NCBI GenBank assembly: GCA_030770535.1
Contig: JASVEC010000023.1
Location: 310,001-374,000 of the forward strand
DNA length: 64,000 nt
Direction of reading: 5' to 3'
DNA from: Batkoa obscura
Taxonomy: Eukaryota > Entomophthoromycota > Entomophthoromycetes > Entomophthorales > Batkoaceae
In this document: positions 11,623-22,533 of the stretch, piece after piece
Position numbering within the stretch: the stretch's first letter is position 1
Layout: the number at the start of each line of letters is the position of its first letter
The notes under the pieces: model-generated
Databases searched by the model: none
Told to the model about the DNA's origin: nothing
The model's input: only the letters and a program-made list of their open reading frames with translations
Position numbers and translations under genes: made by a program

Positions 11623-12180
11623 ACTAATTTATTATTATTAAATTTCAGCATTTATAATAGAAAAAGGAATAATAAATGTGAATCAATTATCCTTTATTAT
11701 GAAGCTTGTATTCTAAAAACGATAATGTTTTATACAATGAATATAAATACAATTTACATCAAACCTATTATATAACAGTTTTTAACAATATCACTTGTAA
11801 TTTTATAAACTAAATAATTATAGTTTAAGTTACTTTAATTTTACTTACTTTAATTTTACTTAATTTAAAGGTTTGAGCTAATTTACTCATAAAAAAACAA
11901 TATACTATTGAATATTATAGACTTTAGGAAGATTAAAAACATTACCTTCATAAACAGTTATTGGCTGTATAATAGTTAATCACATAAGAAAAGCAAAAAA
12001 TTAAATGACACCAACAATATGCAAAAGGAATATACATTTTAATCAAGGATCTCAGACACCTACTGTGGTTCCATACTATATGTGGTATATATATGCTGTT
12101 CTTATTCTCAATACAAAAATCGGGTAAATATTTGATTTTGGGGATAAATATACTTTTAGTATTTTTTAATAAATAAATCA
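11623..12180. other. Intergenic, nothing recognised
   Basis: AT-rich spacer with a small direct repetition of ACTTTAATTTT near 11830-11860. No frame or RNA gene is seen. Confidence 0.4.
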
Positions 12181-12189
12181 GTAAATTTT

Positions 12190-12500
12190 TAATTACTTCC
12201 CTTTTTTCTTATTTTAGCCATATATGATGCTATCGCTGCTATGTTACTTTTATAGTTGCTTAGACCAATTTCAATTATATTAGTGAATAATGCTATTGAT
12301 GTAATAATTTTATGATCCGTTTTATTGAATAACACTTTTTTACATTTATTAAAAATAGTTTAGTTAACCGCTATATTACCATGAATGTATACTGCCTCTT
12401 TGCTAGTATACTTTATTAGCTTATATAATCCTTTGGAACATTAGAAAAAGTTTGAAAGGTCATTAAAATCCAGGACATATTTGATAACATTTATTGCTAT
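12190..12500 (-). pseudogene. Relic of an F-box-like gene family (paralog of 18690-19155)
   Basis: On the minus strand the fragments STEIAINVIKYVLDFND, YTSKEAVYIHG and FNKTDHKIITSIALFTNIIE line up with IVIDIIKYTPSFDE, YINREVVHILS and FDKTDHRIISSIKLFINAIQ in the relic near 18.8 kb. Both begin like an F-box segment (hydrophobic I..I..Y followed by acidic residues). Several in-frame stops are present, so it is dead. Function is unknown. Confidence 0.55.
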
Positions 12501-13170
12501 TTCAGTTGACAGTATGTAAGATGAGTATTTTGATTGAAAGTTTATAGCTTGTTGATTATTTATTGGTAAAATGATTTTGTATTCCTAAATTAAAATAAAA
12601 AGTTACGAAGAAATGGTTTTTTAAATTTATAGTCTTTATATATTGTTGGGTGAACCATATGATCTTTTATTAACAAAACTGGCTATTTCACTATCATTTT
12701 ATATAGCAATAAATAATATAAAAAAGCTGTGCACTAAATTTAAAAAGGCAATGTATTAGTATTTTGATATTTTTATAATTTCCTTCAAAATAATATCAAC
12801 AATAAAAAAATCAAACAGTAGCATTAATATGAATATTTATATTATAATAAATCTTATTTGATAAATATATTGAAAATGCTTAACAAAAACAATGATATTA
12901 TCTAAAAGTGTTGCATAAATATCATTTTTTTTTATCTTTCATTTTTGATCCAAAGCATCTTGTTAATTTGTTTCTTAAAGACATACCACCTCAAAAGCGC
13001 TATACCAAAGAAATTAATAATAAAGTTATAAATAACTAACATGTATAAAAATATTGATACTTTTTTAATTGCTCCTTTGATTTAAATAATAATAAAATGT
13101 AAATTTTATAGCTTTTTTTTAAATTTTTTATTTAAATCTAACCTTCCTATTTTTCATATGTTAAAACTGA
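12501..13170. other. Intergenic, nothing recognised
   Basis: AT-rich spacer downstream of the first crystallin-like gene. No frame, repeat copy or RNA gene is visible. Confidence 0.4.
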
Positions 13171-13174
13171 ATCC

Positions 13175-13597
13175 TTAAAGCGAAACTTTGCTATCAACCT
13201 TGCCCGCTTTTACAGTGTTATTACCAGGGATAAGTTTAATCATAGAAATATCATGATTAGGTAAATTTTCTACTACATTTTTCAACTCATTACTTGCATC
13301 TGATAAACTAACGATTCTTACTGAACTCATGACGTCATTAGCTTCATCCACAACGTCTCCAGCAGGTTTATTTAAATACCAAACATCTCCGCTGCAATCT
13401 GCATCAGCGTATATATAAACCTTTTCCCAGGTCATGACTTCATCCCATGAAGTCATTTTGTCATTAAACCAAGCGGGAACATTAGTGCATCCTGGATTAA
13501 ATACACTCCAAGACCAACCAGATCTACCCCCATCTTGATAAAAGCAAAGAGATTTAACAGCAGTAACAAGTGCAATTAAAAAATAAAGGTAAAGCAT
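13175..13597 (-). CDS. Secreted beta/gamma-crystallin-like protein A
   Basis: About 140 aa from the Met at 13597. An upstream in-frame Met at 13630 is rejected because a TATA box at 13633-13640 lies 3 bp in front of it, so transcription should start downstream. From 13597 the protein opens with a clean signal peptide (MLYLYFLIALVTAVKS). The mature part has two related half-motifs: LCFYQDG..SGWSWS..GCTNVPAWFNDKMTSW, then VYIYADADCSGDVW..DVVDEANDVMSSV. The pattern of an aromatic start, G and W/S, Cys-x-x-V-P and a 'lND.mtS' turn resembles a beta/gamma-crystallin fold. Two Cys pairs suit an extracellular protein. Function is unknown; such domains may bind calcium or carbohydrate. It is a clear paralog of the gene at 16093-16518. 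Confidence 0.7.
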   Translation of the reverse strand: MLYLYFLIALVTAVKSLCFYQDGGRSGWSWSVFNPGCTNVPAWFNDKMTSWDEVMTWEKVYIYADADCSGDVWYLNKPAGDVVDEANDVMSSVRIVSLSDASNELKNVVENLPNHDISMIKLIPGNNTVKAGKVDSKVSL

Positions 13598-13632
13598 TTT
13601 TTTTGTTGACCTTATTTTATAAAAATTCAAAC

Positions 13633-13680
13633 TATATATACTTTTCTATTGAGTAGAGTTTAAAGAATAATAAGCCACCA
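13633..13680 (-). promoter_or_regulatory. Conserved promoter block of crystallin-like gene A
   Basis: Read on the coding strand: GGCTTATTATTCTTTAAAC, then CTACTCAATAGAAAAG, then TATATATA. The same order and spacing recur upstream of the paralog (16559-16602) although the surrounding spacers are not alike. The TATA box is about 36 bp upstream of the chosen start codon. Confidence 0.65.
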
Positions 13681-14224
13681 GAAGATAGCAAAATTCATAT
13701 CAAATCATTATATTTGGCTAAATATTACACTAGAGCTATAAGTATTTTCTACCACGAAGAATTTCAATAAAACCAGATTTTAGTTGAAGCGCACTATATT
13801 TAAACATTGTGCAGTTGACAAGATATATATTTTGTAGAATATGAAGTATACAAAGAAGTAATAAGCATAAAATTATATCCTGTGAACTTCAAACACATTA
13901 CTAAAACTTGTTATTTTGGTTTGAAATTCCATCAGCTGTTTAAATCAAAGTTTTAATTTAATCCTTAATTCTAATATTTCAAAAAGTAGTGATTCAAGAT
14001 ATTTTATTAAACTCACTATATTTAAAATGATAACGTTACCATTACTGTTTTTTATTTGATTTTAAGAATAGAGCTTTTAAATTAGCTAATACGATTTATA
14101 TTTTGTATTATGATATTAGGTATATAAATAATTTAAAAAATTACAGAAATATTTGTAAAAAAGAATTCACATTGTAAACAATATTTAGTTTGAGGTAAAA
14201 ACAGACTCTATAATAGAGTCATTA
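13681..14224. other. Intergenic, nothing recognised
   Basis: AT-rich spacer between the crystallin-like gene A promoter and tRNA-Val. No frame or repeat is seen. Confidence 0.45.
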
Positions 14225-14298
14225 TGTTTCCGTCCAGATTCGAACTGGAGACCTTCTGTGTGTTAGACAGATGTGATAACCAACTACACCACGGAAAC
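14225..14298 (-). tRNA. tRNA-Val (AAC)
   Basis: 74 nt on the minus strand, starting GTTTCCGTGGTGTAGTTGG and ending CTGGACGGAAACA. The acceptor stem GTTTCCG/CGGAAAC is perfect. The anticodon arm CTGT-CTAACAC-ACAG gives AAC. The T arm holds GTTCGAATC. No intron. Confidence 0.95.
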
Positions 14299-14392
14299 TC
14301 AAGCTTCTTAATTTGACTGTAAATATTTTAATAATTACTTTTATTTTGCGTTTTATTTGGCTGGAAAGAACCAGCTTTTTATGAGTCAATAT

Positions 14393-14490
14393 TAGAGATG
14401 CTTTTTTTAGCTTTATCGTCTCTTCCATCTTTTAAGCACTATTTGAGTGGAAAAATTATTGGCAAAATTCTTACATGAAAACATATCCCT
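14393..14490 (-). mobile_element. MITE copy 3
   Basis: Reverse-orientation copy with a diverged left end (TAGAGATG), internal TTTAAGCACTATTTGAGTGG and right end CATATCCCT. ATAT duplication at 14389-14392 and 14491-14494. Inserted 95 bp upstream of tRNA-Val. Confidence 0.8.
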
Positions 14491-14494
14491 ATAT

Positions 14495-16085
14495 GTAGAT
14501 AAAATAAATTTAAGCTTGATATGACCCAAAACAAGCTGGTGGAATAATTAGAAGACCTACAACAGAATTCTTATATCCTCATGTTTGAAGTAGTATTAGA
14601 GATTTTCCAAAAAGCTAAATCCTGTATGTAAGTTTACATATATGATTTATAAGAATAAATGTGTTCCTATTTAAAATTTACCTCTTTAGAAAATGTGGCA
14701 CCTGATTTTGGCGTTTTTATTCAATCACTTTAGTTGTGTTTATAAAGCGTTTAAGACAGTATAATAGTAAAAAATGCATTAAAAGTTAAACCATTATACA
14801 GCATATCTAATTCAACCCAAGTCATTGCTTTAGTCAATAATTGCTATTGACAACTTCAAAAACTTGAGACTCAATAATAACTACACCCATTCATAAAAAC
14901 ATAATTAAAGAATATTTTCATTTATTTATTTATAGATTTATAAAGTAGGGTTATAAATAAGATTATATATGCTGTTCTATTATCTACGATTATGAGCAGC
15001 TATATCCTACAAAATGAACACCCACAGAAAGAAGACAAAGGATTGAATATCATAAATCAAAGTCACTGTGATAAGATCAAACTATATAAATACAAATTAT
15101 ATATATTCATAATTCAGATGACTTTAATGTACAACTTTTACGTTAAATATATACATTAAGCTAATAATTGGTTTTGAAGCAAGGAATTTTATCGTTTTTT
15201 GTTGGGGAATATACTACAGTTTTTTTGTTTCTCCTATGTTAACTATATATAACTGTTTTGTCTATACTGTCTTTGTTACTAGTAAAATTAACATCAGATA
15301 GGCTAGTAGGTATTTCTACTGATAAAGAGCATTATGATCCTTTTTTTAAACGTTACTTTTTTATAATACTGATTATTTTTGAACTAACTGTTATGTTGCT
15401 GTATACATTTGTCACTTAGTTATTGGGGCACTTTGTTATTCTAACTCTCTGAAATATCAAGAAAGATTTAAATTGTAATTAAAGCTGGAGATACACTCAA
15501 CAGTTTTGTCGCTAATCGAGCGAATCACTTATATAATCAAGACCTAAGTGATGGATTTATACCTTGCCCAACTCCCATCGTCAAATTTAGTAAATTTTAT
15601 ATCTTCTGAATTAAATTGAAAGGGGAAAAAGAAAGGCTCTATAGTTTTTATAGCTTTTACAACTTCCTCAAAGCATCATCTTAACAGCAATTAGATATTT
15701 TTAGTGATAACGACTAAACTCAAACCAAAAATAGTAATATCAATAAAAGCTCTTTGGTAAATAAGTAAACGCTATTGAATTGAAAACATTTAATAAATTA
15801 ATTATTATCTTTAATGCTGGCTGGCTAGACATACCTCCCTCTACTTACCTTTTTGATTATCAGTACAAAGTGAATTATTTATTCCTCTGCTACACATATA
15901 TAACACCAAAAGGAAGTACATGAACGAAGTTCTTTCAGATGGCATTAATAAAAAAACTATATATATCCACTACTACTTTTTTTACTTATAAGTTTTATTT
16001 AGATAATCAAAGATAATACTTCAAATTGATATTTTTTTATGAATTTATTTTAAATTTCCCAATTTACTTTTTCACAAATCAAACC
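14495..16085. other. Long intergenic stretch, nothing recognised
   Basis: About 1.6 kb of AT-rich sequence between MITE copy 3 and the second crystallin-like gene. All frames are heavily stopped, and no tRNA, MITE or named repeat is seen. A decayed gene cannot be excluded. Confidence 0.4.
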
Positions 16086-16092
16086 TCCAACC

Positions 16093-16518
16093 TTAAAGTG
16101 GAACTTTACTATTATTACCGTTCGTCTTTATATTAGTACTATTAGAAGTATTGGTTGTCATAGAAACATTATGATTAGCTGGATTGCTTTCTACATCTCC
16201 CACTTCAGCAAGCCTTGGCCTACCTTGAATAATCTTCAAAGAAGTCATTCTATCATTGAGTTCGTTTGGAACATTTCCTTGGGATGTTGATATAAGCATT
16301 TTGTCCCCTTGGCAATCGGCATCAGCATATATTACTGATGTATAAGCCTCTACATAAGCAAGGCCCCATGAAGTCATTTCATCATTAAACCAATCAGGTA
16401 CATTGTAGCATCCTTTATTAGATTGACACCACCTTTCACCTTGTTGATCTGCATCTACATAAAAACAAACAGACTTAACAGTAGCAATAGCTAAAAATAA
16501 AAAATAAAAATAAAACAT
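16093..16518 (-). CDS. Secreted beta/gamma-crystallin-like protein B
   Basis: About 141 aa from the Met at 16518, chosen over the in-frame Met at 16557 because a TATA box (16559-16565) abuts the latter. A signal peptide (MFYFYFLFLAIATVKS) is followed by CFYVDADQQGERW, GCYNVPDWFNDEMTSWG, VIYADADCQGDK and NVPNELNDRMTSLKI, two half-domains that match the crystallin-like pattern more cleanly than paralog A. The C-terminal tail is Asn/Thr/Ser-rich with several N-x-S/T sequons. A and B share domain layout, signal peptide type, orientation and promoter block, so they are duplicates. tRNA-Val and a MITE now lie between them. Role unknown; possible cell-surface or secreted effector-like protein. Confidence 0.72.
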   Translation of the reverse strand: MFYFYFLFLAIATVKSVCFYVDADQQGERWCQSNKGCYNVPDWFNDEMTSWGLAYVEAYTSVIYADADCQGDKMLISTSQGNVPNELNDRMTSLKIIQGRPRLAEVGDVESNPANHNVSMTTNTSNSTNIKTNGNNSKVPL

Positions 16519-16558
16519 AGCTTTTTTGTTAAAAACAAATTCATACAAATGCAACATT

Positions 16559-16602
16559 TATATACTTCTTTTGAGTAGGGTTTTAAAAAATAATAAGCCA
16601 TC
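16559..16602 (-). promoter_or_regulatory. Conserved promoter block of crystallin-like gene B
   Basis: Coding-strand order is GGCTTATTATTTTTTAAAAC, CTACTCAAAAGAAG, TATATA, matching the block at 13633-13680 in order and spacing. The TATA element lies about 41 bp upstream of the chosen ATG. Confidence 0.65.
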
Positions 16603-18202
16603 AACAAGAATAAATGATTTAATGAGGCTATGGTGGTTGATTAAATAGTAATAAGTCTATAACAGTACATTATTATAAATAAGCAAAGAGAGTTTTCTAA
16701 ATTAGGTAGAGGTATTTTAAAATAGATCACATTGTACTCAACAAACATGAAGTTTTACTGCTAATGAATTATAAAAAGAAGTATAGAACCATAGAACTAA
16801 AGCTTGTGGACATCAAATGCGTAAATTATACTTATAATTATAATTTATGATTTTTTCTGAGAAACTATTTATAATTTAAACTCAACTACTAAATTTAAAA
16901 TTTGTTTATGAAATGCTCTACATTAAAATTTTATATGGTCAAAGCCTAATATGAATGTTTCTCTGTTATAAATAGATCAGAATTGATATTATATGTAAAC
17001 TTATAATGAACCTCAGCTTTGTATGATTTAAAACCAGTTGATAGAATGATTATAAATGTTATAATAACATTCTAATATGATATTTATTTAAAGAAGTATT
17101 ACAGGTTTTTTATAAAAATTTGAAATTGATTTTTTTGGATGTATAATTTACTAAAAAGTGTTCTGTTCCAGTTCAAATTTATTACTGCGAGAATATGATA
17201 TTGGACTTCAGAACTTTATTTAATTATTTTAGCATAACTCTTAATTTCAAATGCTTTCATTTGGGTTGTTGAAAGCTTTTGATATTAAAGATAAGTTTAC
17301 ATATAATTTACTTTTATCCATATAAAAGTCATTAGTTTATAACATATGTACTATTCCCGTTTTATAAGTTCATAAAATTATAACAGTTATTAATAAAAAT
17401 AAAAGTGATCCATTGAATAGAAACTATAGCTTGATTTATTATTTTTACTATTACAAACCGTTGGATTCTATATACTGATTATGATAATTAGAATTTGAAG
17501 AAACAAATGTCATAAAATATATAACAATTTTAGATAATCCAGTTTGTCTTAAATAATCCACATATTTCATAGGGGTTTTGTTGAATCTATACTATTTTTA
17601 GCCTCAATACGGACATTGATTTAATACTCGATTTTAGAAGAAAACTTTAGATGAATTTATTTTAAAGAATGAATCAGTGCTTTTGCCACTTTTTTTATTG
17701 TATCCCTTATTTTAAATGGCCCATATAACACAAGTCTAAATGAGTCGACCTTTTAATCCTTAAATCAATTCGACTAATATTGGCAGGTACTATTATGTTT
17801 GTACTGATTCGATAACTTATTACATTAAATGACATCTCTTTGCTTTTATCTATGGTCTTTAAATTAATATCTATGTCGTCATATATGTCCAAAACTTCAT
17901 CACTTACCTATGTGAATAATCTATACCTCTCTTCAAAACGTTAAAGTGAGTTTAAACAACTACCAAAAATGTATATGCTTATAATAATTCTTGTTATTTT
18001 AACTATTAAATAGTGATACTAACATTTTGATGTTGAATTTGTAACTTTTTCAACATTGATATCATTAATATAATGCTTCTATAGTGATGTACATTAGGGA
18101 AATTATTTGGTGATTTGTTTTAATTAAGAAAGAATAGCAATGGTAAAAAGAAAATGTATATAATTAGACGATGTTGTGATTGAAAATGGTTTTTTCAAGG
18201 AC
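16603..18202. other. Long intergenic stretch, one weak frame
   Basis: About 1.6 kb. The only frame of note is 61 codons on the minus strand at 17707-17892 (contains ISYRISTNIIVPANISRI). It has no recognised family and no supporting splice or promoter signal. Otherwise featureless. Confidence 0.35.
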
Positions 18203-18206
18203 ATAC

Positions 18207-18304
18207 GAGGATGTTCTTTTTGATTCCATTACTTTTTCTATTTTCTAAGTACTATTTGAGCGAAAAGTTTGTTAGTAAAATTCTTAAACAAAAAATACAT
18301 TCCC
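18207..18304 (-). mobile_element. MITE copy 4
   Basis: Reverse-orientation copy, GAGGATGTTCTTTTTG to CATTCCC. Flanked by an exact ATAC duplication (18203-18206 and 18305-18308), an informative non-palindromic target site. Confidence 0.9.
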
Positions 18305-18689
18305 ATACTTTGATAATGCTAAAGTTGATGCTAAATATCCCAAATACACTAAATAAAGTATCACTAATATTATCATTTAAAGCAATTCTATTCTGTCCAC
18401 CATAGCCTTTGTTGATATAGCTACAAAAGTGACAACTTTTTTCAATACTGTATTAAAAAACAAATGCCAAAAAATAACCAAAAGATTTATTCAGATTTTA
18501 GTGCACAGTTTTGTTGTTTATTTGTTATTTCATATAGGGATAAAACAAATATTCTTTTTCTATAAAAAACCATATGGGTTTTTAAATAGTGCATAAAAAC
18601 TATGAGTATGAAAAAATTAACATTTCGTAACTTATAACTTAAACTGAGAATAGATTCAGTAGTGAGTGCCAAACAAGCTACAGCCCATT

Positions 18690-19155
18690 GCCTAAACGTT
18701 TAATCTACAGGTTACTAGATGATATAGTAATAGACATTATAAAATATACACCCAGCTTTGATGAATTTTAAACTTATTCAATACTTTAGAGAACTGTGAA
18801 GGTTATGAAATACATCAATAGAGAAGTGGTACATATCCTTAGTAGTATATCAGACAATTCGTCTATTATCAATAAAGTTAAGACAGTGTTTGATAAAACA
18901 GATCATAGGATTATTTCATCTATTAAATTATTCATCAATGCTATTCAGATAAATTTAAATAGCTATAAAATAGATACAATCACATTTGTACTAAACAGAA
19001 TGATTAGAATGGGAAACAAAAAACAAATAAATAAAAGATTAATCAAATACCCGCTGAGAAGAATTGATGCAACTATGTTTTTGTCTAAACCCAAGTACTC
19101 ACCCAATGTGTGTATCAAAAATAGAAGTGATTTAGATTTAAAAAGAACGATGTAG
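18690..19155 (+). pseudogene. F-box-like gene relic (paralog of 12190-12500)
   Basis: Begins LPKRLIYRLLDDIVIDIIKY, an F-box-like start, then passes through broken frames into a 119-codon open stretch (18796-19155). That stretch contains YINREVVHILS, FDKTDHRIISSIKLF and LNSYKIDTITFVLNRMIR. The F-box-like N-end is out of frame with the long open part and no intron is evident between them, so the gene is most likely dead. The family is the same as the relic at 12.2 kb and differs in detail from the F-box cluster at 36-58 kb. Confidence 0.5.
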
Positions 19156-19689
19156 AAGCATATATCTGTAGAACTTTTAGTCAAAATTGATAAATATAGC
19201 CCTCACATATGTAACTTATACTCCATACATTTTCACCATCCTTATTATCAAAATCATTTTGTACCAAATGGCTGTTGATAATGGAAAGAATGTCAAACCA
19301 GGTCTGTTTCTTATACAAAGGTCTAGCTCGTTATTTCTATCAAAAAAATTGAGGTTGTGATTTATTTACCATTTATTTAATACAATGCATTTATAATCAA
19401 ATGATAACTTTGTGAATTTAAAAAGTATAATAATGATAAATTATAAAATAACAGTTTCAATGTCAAATAAGTCTATATAAAATCTGATACATAATAATGC
19501 TTTTTAGTAATCAACGTTAAAATATTTTCTATAAAATTGATAAAGTCAAGAGCAACATTGGAATAATTGTACAATAAAGCTATGAAATTAAAACCCACTG
19601 TTTTTATTTAGAAAATTTAGCCTCTAGAGTAACTATCTGCTAAATATTAAAGTGGTGTATGAAATTCTTGACTAATTAGCAAGGTAGAA

Positions 19690-19904
19690 ATGGAGATGTC
19701 AAAAGCTATATTTTTACAAAAATTAAAAGTGTTAAATGAGAACAAATTTATTTTAGCAATTATACAAAATTGCAAACGTGATAATTTTCTCAACTTTTCA
19801 CAGAATTCTGTAATATTTCTCTAAATACGTAACATGCAAGGAAATTCTTGTAAATTTTCTAATTGTTCATCCAACTTATGCCCAACACATTAATCCAAGC
19901 CTAT
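19690..19904 (+). pseudogene. Possible short gene relic abutting MITE copy 5
   Basis: A 43-codon frame from ATG 19690 reads MEMSKAIFLQKLKVL, then FILAIIQNCKRDNFLNF. A neighbouring frame continues KYVTCKEILVNFLIVHP up to the MITE boundary. Composition hints at an F-box-type start, but the evidence is weak. Confidence 0.25.
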
Positions 19905-20002
19905 GGGGATATATTCTTTTGTTTAAGAATTTCGCTAATAATTTTCCTGCCAAAATAGTGCTTAAAAGATGGAAAAAATGATGAAGCCAAAAAAACATCC
20001 CC
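19905..20002 (+). mobile_element. MITE copy 5 at a homology breakpoint
   Basis: Forward copy with intact ends (GGGGATAT to ACATCCCC). Its flanks read CTAT and ATAT, not a perfect duplication. The right flank is DNA transposon sequence and the left flank is not, so this copy marks a junction. Confidence 0.9.
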
Positions 20003-20720
20003 ATATATTATTTCTTTACTTTTATTTAATTTGTATATTATTTAGCAAGTTTTTGTTTTTATTTTTATTGAATCTTGATAAACGGTTGAATTGTTAAGTA
20101 AATATTACACAATAAGCTTAATTTACTCTTTAATTTTTTAATTATTTTTAATAATAAGTTGTAAATTGATATTTTATTATTAATAACTATTTTTAATTAA
20201 TCACATTAATTTTTACTTATATTAGATCCAAAACTTTTTTATTTATCAAAAGAACATACTAAAGCTATGGTCAGTAATAATCCTATCTATTGGTTTTTAT
20301 TTATTGTTTCCTTTAAAGCATTAGTTTTATATATTATTTAATTAAGCCTACTATTATCAATAGTAAACTTTGATAATATTTCTTTTCTTTTTTTTGTTTT
20401 ATTATAAATTCTATAAACTCTGGATTATTATAAATAGTTGTTAATATTAATATAAATGAATTACAATGTTTATATTGTGTGCTTTTCCCTGTTGTATTAA
20501 AATTTTTGAAAATTCTGCTTCGAAGTTTAGTTATAAAAGCTTGCATTTTATTTTTATTTTGATAAAAAATATAGTCAAGTAATTACATTTACATGTTATA
20601 TATAGCAAACATTCGGAAAAAATAATACAAAACGTATGATTGGAAAAATTATTTAAAAATAATACAATTAAAACAAGTTTAATTTTTCTGTTTGATTTTA
20701 AGCTTTCTAAATTTGAAAAT
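20003..20720 (-). mobile_element. Truncated copy of the DDE-type DNA transposon
   Basis: The minus-strand frame 20546-20334 (MQAFITKLRSRIFKNFN, STQYKHCNSF, TIYNNPEFIEF) matches the N-terminus of the transposase relic at 59035 (MQTSITKLRNGIFENFN, STQHKHYNSF, TYNNPRFMEF). DNA similarity extends through the leader (AAATAAAAATAAAATGCAA) to about 20720. On the other side it runs through degenerate coding sequence to 20003, where it stops exactly at MITE copy 5. Everything after the N-terminal ~190 codons is missing. This is a dead fragment. Confidence 0.75.
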
Positions 20721-20741
20721 TAAAATTTGATTAATTTTTAT

Positions 20742-21344
20742 CTAAATTCTGAAACTAATTTGGACATCCTCATTACTTTCTACTTCTTTTTTGACCATTT
20801 GGATACTCTTTTTTACACATGAACTTTCGCAATCTTTCATACTTTCAAATACAAGATACCCGTCACTGCATCTACTATGGTTTGCTTCAATACATTTGCC
20901 TGTAGCTGAGTCAAAATGGAAAGAGTTTACCATCATAAAACACACGCTACGTTTGGTTTTAATAAAACATTTATCATCTAATTTTTCCAACTCAGGTGAT
21001 AGGTTTTTGGGCTTTTTAACCTGATAAGCAACTCCCATCCTTTCCCTCTTTGATTTGATTTGAGTAGCTGGTTTGGCAGTGTTTTTAACGCATATGGCTT
21101 CACACTCTTGCATAGTACTAAAAGCTAAGCATCCATCACTACAGCCACGATGAAAGCTTTTAATATATTTACTTGTAGCTTGGTCAAAGTGATAAGATGG
21201 GTCAGCAGCACGACATTGACCGGGCTGGGTTTCGACAAAGCATCTCTTATCTAAGTTTTCATACTGAGGATTGCTGGTAGCTTTGATTGCTTTACATCCG
21301 CTTTGTTGGAAATTAGGTAAAGTTTTAGAACTACTTATAGTCAA
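20742..21344 (-). pseudogene. Decaying two-domain Kunitz paralog
   Basis: About 200 codons in an open frame homologous to the intact Kunitz gene at 62398. Two domains are recognisable (CFVETQPGQCRAADPSYHF and CFIKTKRSVCFMMVNSFHF). The signal-peptide segment is conserved further upstream (VVLRTFTLLALLTISSS, up to ~21392), but no ATG is visible where the intact gene starts. Domain 1 lacks the third canonical Cys. Domain 2 has Phe instead of Arg after Cys2 and lacks the GG before Cys4. Both suggest relaxed selection, although the frame is still open over the whole length. It could be a recent pseudogene or a gene using a non-ATG start. Confidence 0.7.
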
Positions 21345-21399
21345 TAAGGCAAGTAAAGTAAAAGTTCTAAGTACAACTCTTATGTTCAGTTTTTTAAAT

Positions 21400-21751
21400 T
21401 TATAAAATCGATGTTTGCTTATACTACTGTATTCTAATTGTTTTTCTAAACACTGTACATTTATCTCACCTGCTTATACACTTTTTTTAATCCTCATATT
21501 AGTCAATTTTGATTATTGTTTGACTTATTAGATGTTATTTAAATATTGGATCAAGTAATGTAGATACGTTATCTTCTACTAAGAACTATCATCATTAACA
21601 GCTCCAATCTATGCTTTATTTATAATTTAATATAAAGCGTTATAGAATTCTGAATAAAATTTAAAGTAAAAAACAATAGCTTGAACACAGCATTTTTATG
21701 CTTTACCCTCCTTTATTTAAGTTTATTTTAATATTGTTATTTTTAGCATAT
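21400..21751. other. Intergenic, nothing recognised
   Basis: AT-rich spacer upstream of the decaying Kunitz paralog. No frame or RNA gene is seen. Confidence 0.4.
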
Positions 21752-21850
21752 AGGGATGTATTTCTTTGTTCAAGGGTCTTAGTAACAATCTTTCCACTCA
21801 AATGGCGCTCAAAAAATGGAAAAAGTGATGAAATCAAAAAACACATTTCT
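21752..21850 (+). mobile_element. MITE copy 6
   Basis: Forward copy AGGGATGTATTTCTTTG to CATTTCT, with internal CAAATGGCGCTCAAAAAATGG. Flanks ATAT and ATTT agree at three of four positions. Confidence 0.85.
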
Positions 21851-22273
21851 ATTTGCTGACTGGAAATTAATTGGGATTCTAAAAATTAAACCCGTTTTAA
21901 ATCTTTGAGATAAAGTAAATACAATATTTAGGCCCAAGGGTTACAAGAACTCGAGCAAAAAAAGTAAATAGAATTTATTTGCAACATTACTTGAAACGTT
22001 ATCATAATTTACAAGTTATAAGATCATAACAGTATAATATAATACTTATCTAAAAACAACATAAAGTACACTGTAAATAGATTTTATCATAGGAGTTTTA
22101 TATTAAAAGCATATGAACTAGAATTATGTAATAAGTAAATAGCTTATTAAATATTAATATCCAATTTGGCAATGTCAGTTTTATTATGGTTTAAAGAGAT
22201 TATTAAATAATCAAACTTATAGAAGTTTAATTATCTGATCTTAATAAATACAATGGTTACAATATAAAACGAC
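21851..22273. other. Intergenic, nothing recognised
   Basis: AT-rich spacer between MITE copies 6 and 7. No gene is seen. Confidence 0.4.
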
Positions 22274-22275
22274 AT

Positions 22276-22373
22276 GGAGATATATTTCCTGATTTCATCA
22301 CTTTTTCTATTTTTTAAGCGCCATTTGAGTGGAAAGATTGTTACTAAGATCCTTGAACAAAAAATATACTCCT
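22276..22373 (-). mobile_element. MITE copy 7
   Basis: Reverse copy GGAGATATATTTCCTG to TATACTCC, with internal TTAAGCGCCATTTGAGTGG. The target duplication is not recognisable. Confidence 0.8.
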
Positions 22374-22533
22374 ATTTAAAATAATTTTGTACCATGCTCA
22401 GCTTGAAAAATGAGTATGAAATTCTGTGGAATCATTGCTTTATTTTTTATTTACACTCTGATGCATGTATAAATTTGTCTCACTAGCAATCAAAAAAATT
22501 GATTAGCACTTATAAAAATAGCCTACAATCTTA

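Noticed and set aside
11536-11775. 79-codon frame SFKHYLDGKIVNEILKH and similar frames at 18211, 45946 and 60185
   Set aside because: They are translations of MITE copies, so the recurring peptide reflects the repeat and not a gene family.
17707-17892. 61-codon minus-strand frame with NIIVPANISRIDLRI
   Set aside because: Looks weakly protein-like, but no family, splice sites or paralog support it.
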